DNA from: Thiotrichales bacterium
GTDB lineage: Bacteria > Pseudomonadota > Gammaproteobacteria > Francisellales > CACEW01
NCBI GenBank assembly: GCA_947476405.1
Contig: CANJQG010000003.1
Span: forward strand, 40,005-104,004
DNA length: 64,000 bases
Reading direction: 5' to 3'
Made by a program: the position numbers and the translations under genes. Every line of letters begins with the position of its first letter. Position 1 is the first letter of the stretch. Under the pieces are notes generated by a model. That model was not told where the DNA came from and made no database searches. It worked only from the letters and a program-made list of their open reading frames with translations. Shown in pieces: positions 17,286 to 27,193 of this stretch.

Positions 17286-19358
17286 TTAGGAAAACCCCAT
17301 TACGGTTAAGAGCATATCGATCAGTTTAATCCCAATAAACGGGACAATCAAGCCCGTCAAACCATAAATCAAAGCATTGCTTTTTAACAACTGTACGGCG
17401 GAAACATGACGATACTTAACCCCACGCAAAGCCAGGGGAATCAAGAAAACAATAATCAGCGCATTAAAAATAACCGCTGACATAATCGCACTGCTGGGGG
17501 AAGTCAAATGCATAATATTCAGTTGATTTAAAACCGGATAGGTCCCTGCAAAAGCAGCAGGAATAATCGCAAAATATTTGGCTAAATCATTCGCAATACT
17601 GAAGGTGGTCAAGGCCCCCCGAGTCATCAATAATTGCTTTCCAATTTCAACAATCTCAATCAGTTTAGTCGGGTTAGAATCTAAGTCTACCATGTTGCCT
17701 GCTTCTTTTGCCGCTTGCGTTCCTGTATTCATCGCCAATGCCACATCTGCCTGGGCTAAAGCAGGCGCATCATTCGTACCATCTCCGGTCATAGCGACTA
17801 AACGCCCTTCCGCCTGTAAGGTCCGAATATATTTAAGTTTATCCTCCGGAGTTGCATTTGCTAAAAAATCGTCCACTCCAGCCTCGGCTGCAATGGCCGC
17901 TGCAGTTAATGGATTATCTCCAGTGATCATAATGGTTTTAATACCCATGTTTCTTAAGGCAGCAAAACGCTCTTTAATACCACCTTTAATAATATCTTTG
18001 AGGCGTACAACACCGAGCACCCTGTTACCTTCAACCACCACCAAGGGGGTACCACCCTGCTCTGCAATACCCTGAACTAATTGGCGAACCTCAAGGGGAA
18101 AAGCGCCACCAAGATGCTCAATATACACTTGAATGGTTTCAGCTGCGCCTTTTCGAATCTCACGCCCAGGCATATTAATTCCACTCATTCGGGTTTGGGC
18201 TGTAAAAGGGACAAAACTGGCATGAAGCTCGCTGATATCACGCCCTCGCAAAGCATATTTTTCTTTGGCCAAAACGACAATACTCCGCCCTTCTGGCGTT
18301 TCATCAGCAAGCGAAGAAAGCTGAGCTGCATCAGCCAATTGCTGAACAGTCACACCTGGCGCAGGAATAAATTCAGTGGCCTGACGATTCCCTAAAGTAA
18401 TCGTACCTGTTTTATCCAATAAAAGAACATCAACATCTCCCGCTGCCTCCACTGCACGGCCAGAGGTGGCAATCACATTGGCACGAATCATACGATCCAT
18501 TCCTGCAATTCCAATCGCAGATAACAGCCCTCCAATCGTTGTCGGAGCCAAGCACACGAAAAGAGCGGTTAAGACGACCATTCCAATGACCTTCCCCGTT
18601 CCTGACGCCATCACACTATAAATTGAAAAAGGTAAAAGCGTCACACAGACTAACAAAAAGATAATCGTCAGCGTGACCAACAAAATATTTAAGGCGATTT
18701 CATTTGGTGTTTTTTGACGCTTTGCGCCTTCAACTAAACTGATCATATGATCCAAAAAGCTCTCACCTGGATTTGAGGTCACGCGAATAATTAACCAATC
18801 AGAGAGAATCTGGGTGCCTCCGGTCACTGCATCGCGATCGCCCCCCCCTTCACGAATAACAGGCGCACTCTCACCGGTGATGGCACTTTCATTGACGGAA
18901 GCAATCCCTTGAACCACTTCTCCATCACTGGGAATAAAATCCCCCGCTTCAACTAAAACATAATCCCCCGCCCTCAAATTACAAGAGGCGATCCACTTAA
19001 ACTCAGCCGTACGTAGGGGTTCAGAGAGACATTTTGCCTGGGTATCACGCCTGGCTTTGCGCAAAGTATCTGCCTGCGCTTTACCTCGCCCTTCCGCCAT
19101 GGCCTCTGCAAAATTCGCAAACAAAACCGTAAACCACAGCCAAATACACACCGAAAATACAAAACCAGGCGTCGCCTGATTGATGCGAAACAAGCTAAAA
19201 ACAAATAAAACCGTCGTAAAACAACAACCCACGTAGACTGTAAACATCACTGGATTTTTAAGCTGCTGCTTGGGATTTAATTTCAAAAAAGCAGAAATCA
19301 CGGATGATTTTAAAATTTGACGATCAAAAAAGGACATTTTCTTTGCATTTTGAGTCAT
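17286..19358 (-). CDS. kdpB: Potassium-transporting P-type ATPase subunit B
   Basis: Catalytic subunit of the high-affinity Kdp K+ pump. P-type ATPase motifs are all present: TGES in the actuator domain, the phosphorylated Asp315 in DKTGT, the nucleotide-binding KGA segment (RKGAAETIQ) and TGDGTNDAPAL in the hinge, with about seven membrane helices. At 690 residues it is full length (E. coli 682). Preceded by kdpA with a 3 bp gap and followed, with no gap, by the tautomerase-like gene instead of kdpC. Confidence 0.97.
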   Translation of the reverse strand: MTQNAKKMSFFDRQILKSSVISAFLKLNPKQQLKNPVMFTVYVGCCFTTVLFVFSLFRINQATPGFVFSVCIWLWFTVLFANFAEAMAEGRGKAQADTLRKARRDTQAKCLSEPLRTAEFKWIASCNLRAGDYVLVEAGDFIPSDGEVVQGIASVNESAITGESAPVIREGGGDRDAVTGGTQILSDWLIIRVTSNPGESFLDHMISLVEGAKRQKTPNEIALNILLVTLTIIFLLVCVTLLPFSIYSVMASGTGKVIGMVVLTALFVCLAPTTIGGLLSAIGIAGMDRMIRANVIATSGRAVEAAGDVDVLLLDKTGTITLGNRQATEFIPAPGVTVQQLADAAQLSSLADETPEGRSIVVLAKEKYALRGRDISELHASFVPFTAQTRMSGINMPGREIRKGAAETIQVYIEHLGGAFPLEVRQLVQGIAEQGGTPLVVVEGNRVLGVVRLKDIIKGGIKERFAALRNMGIKTIMITGDNPLTAAAIAAEAGVDDFLANATPEDKLKYIRTLQAEGRLVAMTGDGTNDAPALAQADVALAMNTGTQAAKEAGNMVDLDSNPTKLIEIVEIGKQLLMTRGALTTFSIANDLAKYFAIIPAAFAGTYPVLNQLNIMHLTSPSSAIMSAVIFNALIIVFLIPLALRGVKYRHVSAVQLLKSNALIYGLTGLIVPFIGIKLIDMLLTVMGFS

Positions 19359-19361
19359 GAT

Positions 19362-21068
19362 CTAAACCCCAACCATCTGTAATTGCTCCACAACCGGCCC
19401 CAGCGCTAAAGAAGGAATAAACGTTAACCCCCCGATAATGAGAACCACCACAATCAAAAGCCCAACAAAAAATCCAGAATGCGTCGGCAAGGTTCCAAGA
19501 CCCACTGGGACAGTTTTCTTTTTAGCAAGCGAACCGGCAATTGCTAAAACCGGGATAATCACACCATACCGGCCCAACACAATGATTACAGCACCCAGGG
19601 CATTATAAAAAGGCGTATTTGCATTTAAGCCTGCAAAGGCACTGCCATTATTATTCGCCATAGAACTCATTGCATAGAGGATTTCAGTCAATCCGTGGGC
19701 GCTGGGATTTCCCAAACTCAATAGCGCTGTTTTACTCAAGACCGCCCAAGCCGTTCCAATTAAAATGAGGGCAGGAACAATTAAAATAACAATCGCAGCC
19801 ATTTTCATCTCAAAGGGCTCAATTTTTTTACCTAAATATTCAGGAGTACGCCCAACCATCAAACCTGAAATAAATACAGCAATCAGGACTAAAATCAACA
19901 TCCCATATAAGCCCGAACCCACCCCCCCAAAAACCACCTCTCCCAATTGCATCAAGAAAAGCGGAATCATTCCCCCCATCGGGGTATAAGAGTCCAGCAC
20001 ACTATTGACTGAACCATTCGATGCGGCAGTCGTTGCAACTGAATACATAGCGGAATCCGTAATACCAAAACGGGCTTCTTTTCCTTCCATATTACCGCCC
20101 AGATTCATTCCATCTACTGCACTGACATTGATGTTCAGGCTATGCCACACAGGGTTGACATTCTGTTCCATCCGCACGGTTAAAAATAAAGCGCCCATAA
20201 AAATAATACCCATCGCAAAAAAGATAACCCAGCCTTGACGGATATCGCGAACCATTTTTCCAAAAGTAAAACATAAGGCAGCAGGAATCAAAACCAAAGC
20301 GAGCATTTCAAAAAAATTACTCATCGCAGTCGGATTTTCAAAAGGATGGGCAGAATTCGCATTAAAAAATCCCCCACCGTTGGTCCCTAACGCTTTGATT
20401 GCCACTTGCGATGCAGCGGGCCCCATCGGCAAAGTTTGGGTAGCCGTAACAATATAAGCATGCAGGTTTTGAATCACACCCTGCGACATTAAAATCAGGG
20501 CCCAAATGACCGCTAAAGGCAATAAAATATACAAGGTGCCGCGAATCAAATCGACCCAAAAATTCCCAAGATGATCGGTTTCACGCCGACTAAAGCCGCG
20601 AATCAAAGCCATTAAAACCGCCATTCCCGTTGCAGCAGAAACAAAATTTTGCACCGTCAAACCCAGCATATCAGTAAAATAACTAATACTCGACTCACCT
20701 GAATAGGCCTGCCAATTCGTATTACTCACAAAACTAATCGCCGTATTCATCGCTAAACTCAAATTCATATTGGCTTGATGCTCTGGATTCCAAGGCAAAT
20801 GCGCCTGTAACGTCAAGATAAAAAAAAGAACGAAAAAGCCGACTAAATTAAAAGCTAATACAGCGAGTAGATACTGCTTCCAATTCATCTCCTGCACAGG
20901 ATTCACCCCTGAAAAGCGATAAAATAAACGTTCAAGAGGCCCCAAAACCCAGTTCAATCCAATGCTTTTGAACTCATAAACCCGGGCCATATAGACACCC
21001 AAAGGTTTGGCCAAAACAAATAAAATCAGCGCAAAGCCTAGAATTTGTATCATTGCATTTTGACTCAT
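19362..21068 (-). CDS. kdpA: Potassium-transporting ATPase subunit A (K+ channel-like subunit)
   Basis: The ion-conducting subunit, related to the KtrB/TrkH superfamily, with four pore-loop repeats. Selectivity filter regions are readable: VSNTNWQAYSGE, GTNGGGFFNANSAHPFENP and MANNNGSAFAGLNANTPF. At 568 residues with about ten membrane segments it is full length. A consensus promoter lies just upstream. No kdpF, kdpC or kdpDE sensor pair is present next to it. Confidence 0.97.
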   Translation of the reverse strand: MSQNAMIQILGFALILFVLAKPLGVYMARVYEFKSIGLNWVLGPLERLFYRFSGVNPVQEMNWKQYLLAVLAFNLVGFFVLFFILTLQAHLPWNPEHQANMNLSLAMNTAISFVSNTNWQAYSGESSISYFTDMLGLTVQNFVSAATGMAVLMALIRGFSRRETDHLGNFWVDLIRGTLYILLPLAVIWALILMSQGVIQNLHAYIVTATQTLPMGPAASQVAIKALGTNGGGFFNANSAHPFENPTAMSNFFEMLALVLIPAALCFTFGKMVRDIRQGWVIFFAMGIIFMGALFLTVRMEQNVNPVWHSLNINVSAVDGMNLGGNMEGKEARFGITDSAMYSVATTAASNGSVNSVLDSYTPMGGMIPLFLMQLGEVVFGGVGSGLYGMLILVLIAVFISGLMVGRTPEYLGKKIEPFEMKMAAIVILIVPALILIGTAWAVLSKTALLSLGNPSAHGLTEILYAMSSMANNNGSAFAGLNANTPFYNALGAVIIVLGRYGVIIPVLAIAGSLAKKKTVPVGLGTLPTHSGFFVGLLIVVVLIIGGLTFIPSLALGPVVEQLQMVGV

Positions 21069-21101
21069 TTTAATCGATCCACTCTGTTGGCAATTCCGCG
21101 T

Positions 21102-21131
21102 ATACTACATCTCAAATCCTATCACTGTCAA
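21102..21131 (-). promoter_or_regulatory. Promoter of kdpA-kdpB
   Basis: On the minus strand, a perfect -35 TTGACA (21131-21126) and -10 TAGTAT (21107-21102) with an 18 bp spacer. It ends 34 bp before the kdpA ATG, in the 69 bp gap after the small membrane protein gene, which suggests that kdpAB is transcribed separately from asnS. No obvious KdpE operator could be recognised. Confidence 0.6.
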
Positions 21132-21137
21132 AGCGCA

Positions 21138-21386
21138 TCAAAAACGAGATAAGCTCGAATGATGCATCAACCAGTATACGACCAGCCCCCAAACACCGGT
21201 CAACAATCCTACTAATACCCACGCAAGTCCTGGCAGTAATTGCGGGAAAATTTGCCTTTTTGCCAGCAGACTGATATCTTTCGCAATCGCAGTCGCAATC
21301 ACAATATGTAAGACAATCATCAGCATGACCAAGAGAATATGAAATTGCATCATACTCAAATTCATCGTATTAATGAGTTCATTCAT
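21138..21386 (-). CDS. Small two-helix membrane protein
   Basis: 82 residues with two hydrophobic segments (about 13-35 and 52-73) joined by a basic loop (AKRQIF). The second segment plus WLMHHSSLSRF recalls PLDc_N-type small membrane proteins, but this is not secure. A very strong AGGAGGT site precedes the ATG. It follows asnS by 12 bp, so it belongs to the acnA-SPOR-asnS transcript and ends just before the kdp promoter. It is too long for KdpF (about 30 residues). Function unknown. Confidence 0.6.
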   Translation of the reverse strand: MNELINTMNLSMMQFHILLVMLMIVLHIVIATAIAKDISLLAKRQIFPQLLPGLAWVLVGLLTGVWGLVVYWLMHHSSLSRF

Positions 21387-21398
21387 TGCTCAGACCTC

Positions 21399-22793
21399 CT
21401 AAAATGTAGCATGCCCCGGCACACGCGGAAAAGGAATCAAATCCCGCACATTTCCAACCCCGGTTAAATAGCCCAGAAGACGCTCAAAACCCAAGCCAAA
21501 TCCAGCATGTGGGACCGTACCATAACGACGCAAATCTCGATACCAACTATAATCCTGTACATTCATACTCATCTCAATAATTCGTGCGTCTAAGACATCC
21601 AAACGTTCCTCACGCTGGCTTCCCCCAATCAATTCACCAATTCCAGGAACGAGCACATCCATCGCCGCAACGGTTTTACCATCTGCATTTTGACGCATAT
21701 AAAAGGCTTTGATTTCTTTTGGATAATTCATCAAGACCACCGGGCCCTTGACAATCTCCTCACACAAATAACGTTCATGCTCTGATTGTAAGTCCAAGCC
21801 CCATTTTACAGGGTAATCGAATTTTTTATTTGATTTTTCCAGTAAGACAATGGCATCCGTATAATCCATCCGCATGAAACCCACATCCAAAACATGCTGT
21901 AAGCGCGCAATGCAGCCCTTATCCACCCATTGATTAAAAAAAGCAATATCATCTTCTCGACGATTTAACACCGTGGTAATCACGTGCTTAATCAGACCCT
22001 CTGCTAAAGTTGCATCATCATTCAAATCTGCAAAGGCGATTTCAGGCTCAACCATCCAAAATTCAGCAAGATGCCGACTCGTATTCGAATTTTCTGCTCG
22101 AAAAGTGGGCCCAAAAGTATACACCTTCGACAAAGCCAACGCATAACACTCTGCGTTCAACTGTCCTGACACGGTTAAAAAAGCTTCTTTTGCAAAAAAA
22201 TCATGCGCATAATCAACTTTACCGTCTTTTAATGACGGATTCAGGGCATCCAAGGTTGAGACTCGAAATAACTCTCCCGCACCTTCGCAATCACTGGCCG
22301 TGATAATGGGCGTATTAACCCAAATCAAACCCTGGGCATCAAAATAATCATGAATGGCTTTGGCTGCAACATGACGAACACGAGATACAGCCCCGATAAT
22401 ATTGGTTCGTGGCCGCAAATGCGCATATTCACGCAGATGTTCCATGCTATGCTGTTTAGGCGAAATCGGATAAGTTTCAGGATCTTCAATCCATCCCAGC
22501 ACTTCGACTTGGGTCGCTTGAATTTCAACACGCTGCCCTCCCCCCATGGAGGCCATCAAGAGTCCGTCCACCTTGACCGCACAATCTTTGGTCAGCCTTA
22601 AAATATCTGAAGTATAGTTTGGCAAATCTTGGGGGATCACGGCTTGAATCGATGCATGACATGAACCATCACTAATCGCTAAAAATGAAATCCCTGCCTT
22701 AGAATCACGGCGGGAACGGACCCAACCATAAACAGAAACCTTCTGACCCAATTGATCCGATTGTAAAATAGTTGCAATAGAAGATTTTAACAT
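21399..22793 (-). CDS. asnS: Asparaginyl-tRNA synthetase
   Basis: Class IIb synthetase charging tRNA-Asn. The N-terminal OB-fold anticodon-binding domain (about residues 15-105) has VYGWVRSRRDSK. Class II motif 2 (FRAENSNTSRHLAEFWMVEPE) and motif 3 (GFGLGFERLLGYLTG) are complete. At 464 residues it matches E. coli AsnS (466). The start codon overlaps the stop of the SPOR gene (TAATG), indicating coupled translation. Confidence 0.97.
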   Translation of the reverse strand: MLKSSIATILQSDQLGQKVSVYGWVRSRRDSKAGISFLAISDGSCHASIQAVIPQDLPNYTSDILRLTKDCAVKVDGLLMASMGGGQRVEIQATQVEVLGWIEDPETYPISPKQHSMEHLREYAHLRPRTNIIGAVSRVRHVAAKAIHDYFDAQGLIWVNTPIITASDCEGAGELFRVSTLDALNPSLKDGKVDYAHDFFAKEAFLTVSGQLNAECYALALSKVYTFGPTFRAENSNTSRHLAEFWMVEPEIAFADLNDDATLAEGLIKHVITTVLNRREDDIAFFNQWVDKGCIARLQHVLDVGFMRMDYTDAIVLLEKSNKKFDYPVKWGLDLQSEHERYLCEEIVKGPVVLMNYPKEIKAFYMRQNADGKTVAAMDVLVPGIGELIGGSQREERLDVLDARIIEMSMNVQDYSWYRDLRRYGTVPHAGFGLGFERLLGYLTGVGNVRDLIPFPRVPGHATF

Positions 22794-23500
22794 TATTGTT
22801 GCACCACACTGACTTGAACTTGATGAGCCGCAAGCTGTTGCTTGACGGGACTATAGGCCGCAACACTGGAGAACGGCCCCACTAAGACTTGATAAGCGGG
22901 CTCTCCATTATCCTGAGTCGTCACCACCGTCGCATCCACACCAACCAATAAAAGTTGTGACAGCATTTGATTTGCATCATCAGAATTGGCATAACTTCCC
23001 GCACTTAAATAATATTTAACAGCCCCAGTCGTCTTGGGCGTAGGAACAGGCGTAGCAGGCGGTGCCTGTGTGACGGCTGGCGTTGCAGCGGGTGTTGCTG
23101 CTGCAACACTCGAAGTGGCGCTTGCACCTGTGCTCGCTGTAACCGCTGACGAAGCCGAGACGGATGCAGCGGGAGGGGGTGAGGCTGTTGAAGTTGAAGC
23201 AGAACTTGGATTATTGCCACTCGGCAAAACAGAATAAAAATCATATTGCGGAGCTGCAACCTGATTGGTTTGCGTTGGTTTTTCGTCATGATCTTGAGTC
23301 AAAAAAGCCAGGCGGTGGGCATGTTGGCGGTAAGCAGAAAATAAAACAACCAAGATAATCAAGGCCACAAAAACCCATAACCCCGTTTTAGAACTCGATT
23401 GCTTTTTGGGGGCAACGGCCTGAGGTCGCCGATATGATGACCTAACTTCAGGACGACTCGACATAGGTGACTGGCCGACAATCTTGGCATAATCTTTCAT
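22793..23500 (-). CDS. SPOR-domain cell-division protein, FtsN-like
   Basis: A 235-residue bitopic membrane protein. It has a basic cytoplasmic N-terminus, one membrane helix at about 41-58 and a short segment YDFYSVLPS as seen in FtsN-type proteins. A long Ala/Ser/Thr/Pro linker (about 95-155) leads to a C-terminal SPOR domain (about 157-235, VKYYLSAGSYANSDDANQML). SPOR domains bind denuded peptidoglycan at the septum. Position between acnA and asnS is not the usual ftsN neighbourhood (argS/priA), so it could be a second SPOR protein. Confidence 0.75.
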   Translation of the reverse strand: MKDYAKIVGQSPMSSRPEVRSSYRRPQAVAPKKQSSSKTGLWVFVALIILVVLFSAYRQHAHRLAFLTQDHDEKPTQTNQVAAPQYDFYSVLPSGNNPSSASTSTASPPPAASVSASSAVTASTGASATSSVAAATPAATPAVTQAPPATPVPTPKTTGAVKYYLSAGSYANSDDANQMLSQLLLVGVDATVVTTQDNGEPAYQVLVGPFSSVAAYSPVKQQLAAHQVQVSVVQQ

Positions 23501-23510
23501 TTCATATCCT

Positions 23511-26192
23511 CTAACGCGCCATAATTTCTTTCAAAACAGTTTGCAGAATTCCACCGTTTTTAAAGTAATCCAGCTCAATTTCATTATCCAGACGCGCCAA
23601 GGCTTTAAAAGTCTTAACGGGTCCATTTTGTGACGTAGCCTCAATTAGCAATTCCTGACGTGGCTGAATCGTATTTAAACCTTTAATCGTCAATGTTTCA
23701 GAACCTGTCAGGCCTAAACTTTCACGATTTTCATCGTTGATAAACTGCAAAGGCAATACCCCCATCCCGACTAAATTACTGCGATGAATTCTCTCATAGC
23801 TCTCTGCGATGACAAATTTAACACCTAATAAATAAGTGCCTTTTGCAGCCCAATCGCGTGATGATCCAGTACCATATTCTTTTCCAGCCAGCACATACAA
23901 TGGGACGCCAGCCTCTTTATATTTCATTGCAGCATCATAGATATACATGATTTCATCACTGGGAAAATAGCGAGTAAAGCTACCCTCTTTTCCATCAGCC
24001 AAGACATTACGGATCCGCACATTTCCAAAAGTACCGCGCATCATCACCTCATGATTACCACGACGGGAACCATAGGAATTAAAATCTTTGACCTCCACAC
24101 CATTCGCACGCAAATATTGTCCAGCGGGATAATCTGCGGGAATACTGCCTGCAGGCGAGATATGGTCTGTGGTGACACTATCACCGACTACAATCAATGC
24201 AACGGCATTGTCAATGGATGCAGAAAGATTCGCACTCTTTGCTAAATCATCAAAAAATGGAGGGCATTGAATATAAGTTGACTTATTATTCCACTGATAA
24301 AGGCGCCCGACAGGGACAGATAATTTCTGCCAAATTTCAGTGCCTTTAAAGACGGGAGCATATTTTTCAGCAAACATTTCGGGCGTCACTAACGTTTCAA
24401 TAATATGCTTAATTTCATCAGAGGAAGGCCAAATATCTTTTAAATAAACAGGCTGACCCGCTTGATCCAAGCCTATCGCATCATGATCTGCATCAAAGTC
24501 AACGGTTCCTGCCAAAGCAAAAGCCACAACATGAATCGGAGAGGCTAAATAATTCGCTTTTACATACGGGTTAATTCGTCCTTCAAAATTACGATTTCCA
24601 CTTAGTACAGCGGCCGCAACCAAATCCCCTTCTTTAATTGCTTTAATCATTTCATCTGATAAGTTGCCACTATTTCCGATACAGGTTGTACAACCATACC
24701 CCACCACGTTAAAGTGCAGTTGATTTAAATATTGCATCAAGCCTGATTTTTCCAAATATGCAGTGACGACCTGAGAACCTGGAGCCAGTGAAGTTTTAAC
24801 AAATGGCTTAACCTGCAAGCCTTTATTCACAGCATTACGTGCCAATAATCCAGCACCAATCATTACAAAAGGATTTGAGGTATTGGTACAAGAAGTAATG
24901 GCTGCAATCGATACGACGCCATGTGAAATTTCCGCATCCATACCGACCACTTTTACTTTTTTCTTTATTTGATCCGCAGACAAGGCAAAGCCACGTTTAT
25001 CTACAGGTGCAGTCAAAGAGGTATTGAACTCTGCTTTCAAATTACGCAAAGAAACGCGATCCTGTGGACGCTTTGGCCCCGCCAAAGTGGAGTCAACGAT
25101 ACCTAAATCCATTTTCAGTACAAGCGTATACTCTGGTTCTTCCTGCCTATTTTCACGGAACAGGCCTTGATGCTTCAACACAACCTCAATTAAATCTACA
25201 AATTGCCCCCGATTAGATTGTTTCATAAAAGCAAGTGTAACGTCATCAACCGGGAAAAACCCCATCGTTGCACCATATTCTGGCGCCATGTTCGCAATGG
25301 TTGCCCGATCAGGCAAGGAGAGATACTTCAAGCCTTCGCCAAAAAATTCAACAAACTTACCGACCACGCCTTGTTTACGCAGCATTTCCGTCACATACAA
25401 AACCAAATCCGTCCCGGTCATTCCTGGACGGAGCTGACCCGTTAAATGCACCCCAATCACATCAGGCAACTCCATATAATAAGGCTGGCCTAACATCACG
25501 GCCTCAGCTTCAATTCCACCGACCCCCCAGCCCATCACACCTAAGCCATTAATCATGGTAGTATGAGAATCCGTCCCCACTAAGGTATCCGGATACGCAA
25601 AGCCATTTTTTTCAATGACCACGGGGGAGAGAAACTCCAAATTGACTTGATGAATAATCCCCATTCCAGGCGGAACTACTTTAAAATCTTGAAAGGCGGT
25701 CTGTGCCCATTTGAGTAATTGATAACGTTCGCCATTCCGCTCAAATTCGAGATGAATATTTTTACTTAAAGAAGTGGAATCCCCTGAAAAATCAACTTGA
25801 ACAGAATGGTCTACCACCAAAGCCGTATCCACTAAAGGATTAATTTGATCAGGATTGCCCCCCATTTTTTTTACAGCATCGCGCATCGATGCCAAATCTA
25901 CCACCGCAGGGACACCCGTAAAATCCTGCATCACCACACGTGCAGGCATAAAAGGAATTTCAGGCCGAACTTTTTCATTTGGGTTCCAAGCTAAAACATT
26001 CAAGATATCGGTTTCTTTGACTTTTTTTCCATCCCAATTCCGCAATAAATTTTCAACTAAAATACGAATGGAATAAGGAAGGTGAGTCATTTCCTTTGCA
26101 GTTTCTTTCGCCAAAACCTGTAAACTATGCACTTTGACTTCAGCGCCACTTTTTAGTTTGAGAGTCTGTTCTGTTTTTTGTTTCAAGCTCAT
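23511..26192 (-). CDS. acnA: Aconitate hydratase A
   Basis: TCA-cycle enzyme isomerising citrate to isocitrate through a [4Fe-4S] cluster. The AcnA/IRP1 architecture is complete: DFTGVPAVVDLASMRDA near the N-terminus, GTDSHTTMINGLG, the first cluster Cys in ITSCTNTSNP, the paired Cys in GYGCTTCIGNSG, and the C-terminal swivel domain with YGTGSSRDWAAKGT. The ATG at 26192 (MSLKQKTEQ) is preferred over an ATG four codons upstream because GGAG lies 7 bp before it. First gene of the acnA-SPOR-asnS transcript. Confidence 0.96.
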   Translation of the reverse strand: MSLKQKTEQTLKLKSGAEVKVHSLQVLAKETAKEMTHLPYSIRILVENLLRNWDGKKVKETDILNVLAWNPNEKVRPEIPFMPARVVMQDFTGVPAVVDLASMRDAVKKMGGNPDQINPLVDTALVVDHSVQVDFSGDSTSLSKNIHLEFERNGERYQLLKWAQTAFQDFKVVPPGMGIIHQVNLEFLSPVVIEKNGFAYPDTLVGTDSHTTMINGLGVMGWGVGGIEAEAVMLGQPYYMELPDVIGVHLTGQLRPGMTGTDLVLYVTEMLRKQGVVGKFVEFFGEGLKYLSLPDRATIANMAPEYGATMGFFPVDDVTLAFMKQSNRGQFVDLIEVVLKHQGLFRENRQEEPEYTLVLKMDLGIVDSTLAGPKRPQDRVSLRNLKAEFNTSLTAPVDKRGFALSADQIKKKVKVVGMDAEISHGVVSIAAITSCTNTSNPFVMIGAGLLARNAVNKGLQVKPFVKTSLAPGSQVVTAYLEKSGLMQYLNQLHFNVVGYGCTTCIGNSGNLSDEMIKAIKEGDLVAAAVLSGNRNFEGRINPYVKANYLASPIHVVAFALAGTVDFDADHDAIGLDQAGQPVYLKDIWPSSDEIKHIIETLVTPEMFAEKYAPVFKGTEIWQKLSVPVGRLYQWNNKSTYIQCPPFFDDLAKSANLSASIDNAVALIVVGDSVTTDHISPAGSIPADYPAGQYLRANGVEVKDFNSYGSRRGNHEVMMRGTFGNVRIRNVLADGKEGSFTRYFPSDEIMYIYDAAMKYKEAGVPLYVLAGKEYGTGSSRDWAAKGTYLLGVKFVIAESYERIHRSNLVGMGVLPLQFINDENRESLGLTGSETLTIKGLNTIQPRQELLIEATSQNGPVKTFKALARLDNEIELDYFKNGGILQTVLKEIMAR

Positions 26193-26208
26193 GATTTTCT
26201 CCATTTTC

Positions 26209-26388
26209 TTATTTTAAAATATAAGTCGCGCTACAATACGGGCAGACTACTTTTTTCTCCGCCTCAATCGGCAAATAAACACGGGGATGCATATCCCACA
26301 CTTCTTGATTTTTCGGGGGACAAGATAAAGGCAAATCCTTTTGCGTCACCGTATAGATCGTGCTTTTTTCTGATTTTTGCGCTGACAT
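26209..26388 (-). CDS. Zinc-finger domain protein (zf-CHCC type)
   Basis: 59 residues from the ATG at 26388, which has GGAG six bases upstream; longer frames would overlap comF. The C-terminal part carries MHPRVYLPIE and CPYC, with an upstream Cys in LSCPP, the ligand pattern of the zf-CHCC domain found in the complex I accessory subunit NDUFS6 and in small bacterial proteins. In related genomes such proteins are often linked to respiratory functions; the role here is not established. Lies between comF and acnA on the same strand. Confidence 0.75.
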   Translation of the reverse strand: MSAQKSEKSTIYTVTQKDLPLSCPPKNQEVWDMHPRVYLPIEAEKKVVCPYCSATYILK

Positions 26389-26441
26389 CTCAGACTCCAT
26401 CCGATTTAAACAGGCTTTATTATACCTTAAGCCAGGAAAAT

Positions 26442-27140
26442 TTAAAGCCTCGCTCTTGCCACAACCCAAAGATGCACTTCCTCCACACCCGCCTGATGCA
26501 AAGCGTGCGCCAACTCGCGCAAAGTACTGCCTGTTGTCATGACATCATCAATCAAGGCGACTGATTTCACCCCTTGCATTTTTTGAATCTGAAAATGCCC
26601 CTTCAAATTCCGCACACGCTCTTTTTTAGTCAGCCTTGCCTGTGCTTGTGTTCCCTGAGTTTTATGCGCAACAAGGGAAGAATAAGGCATACTCAAATTT
26701 TTTGCCAAACGCCGGCCCAATTCATGCGCCTGATTAAATCCACGCTTAAACTGTCCTGAATACTGCAAAGGAACGGGGATGATTAAATCAGGAAATGGGC
26801 GTTCTCCATAAGATTTTTTAAGGGCTTCAGTCATCTCCTCGACCAAAAACGGCAAAACCTGCAAGCGACCCGAGAATTTAAGCCCTTGAATCAAATGCGC
26901 AATCAACGCCTCATAAATAAAACAGGCATGTGTTTCCTGAAAATACGGCGGATCTTTTAAGCAACGCCCACATTTACTCTGATTCGCTTCCACAAAAAGC
27001 AATTCTGAACAGCACAAACAATGCGCATAATGGGCCACAAATTGCAAGCGAACACGACATAACTGACACAAAAACGTTTGCGCCAACTCAGCGCTTCCAC
27101 AACATAGGCAATATTGTTTTAAAAATTTACTGAAAATCAT
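26442..27140 (-). CDS. comF: ComF family phosphoribosyltransferase-like protein
   Basis: 232 residues with an N-terminal zinc-binding region of Cys pairs (CLCCGSAEL, CQLC, CLCC, CGRC) and a C-terminal type I phosphoribosyltransferase fold whose PRPP motif VALIDDVMTTGSTL is at about residues 190-203. ComF/GntX proteins assist uptake of transforming DNA in competent bacteria. Divergent from the bioC-like gene, a pairing (comF next to bio genes) common in gammaproteobacteria. Confidence 0.9.
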   Translation of the reverse strand: MIFSKFLKQYCLCCGSAELAQTFLCQLCRVRLQFVAHYAHCLCCSELLFVEANQSKCGRCLKDPPYFQETHACFIYEALIAHLIQGLKFSGRLQVLPFLVEEMTEALKKSYGERPFPDLIIPVPLQYSGQFKRGFNQAHELGRRLAKNLSMPYSSLVAHKTQGTQAQARLTKKERVRNLKGHFQIQKMQGVKSVALIDDVMTTGSTLRELAHALHQAGVEEVHLWVVARARL

Positions 27141-27193
27141 TTTGTTTTATGATATATTAGATTGACTAAAATTTTAACAGATTTGTTCGTTTT

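Noticed and set aside
21138..21386. Small membrane protein as KdpF
   Set aside because: It is 82 residues with two helices, whereas KdpF is about 30 residues with one. It belongs to the asnS transcript, and the kdp promoter lies after it.
23005..23289. Overlapping frames in the SPOR protein linker
   Set aside because: They arise from the Ala/Ser/Thr/Pro low-complexity coding region and show no independent signals.
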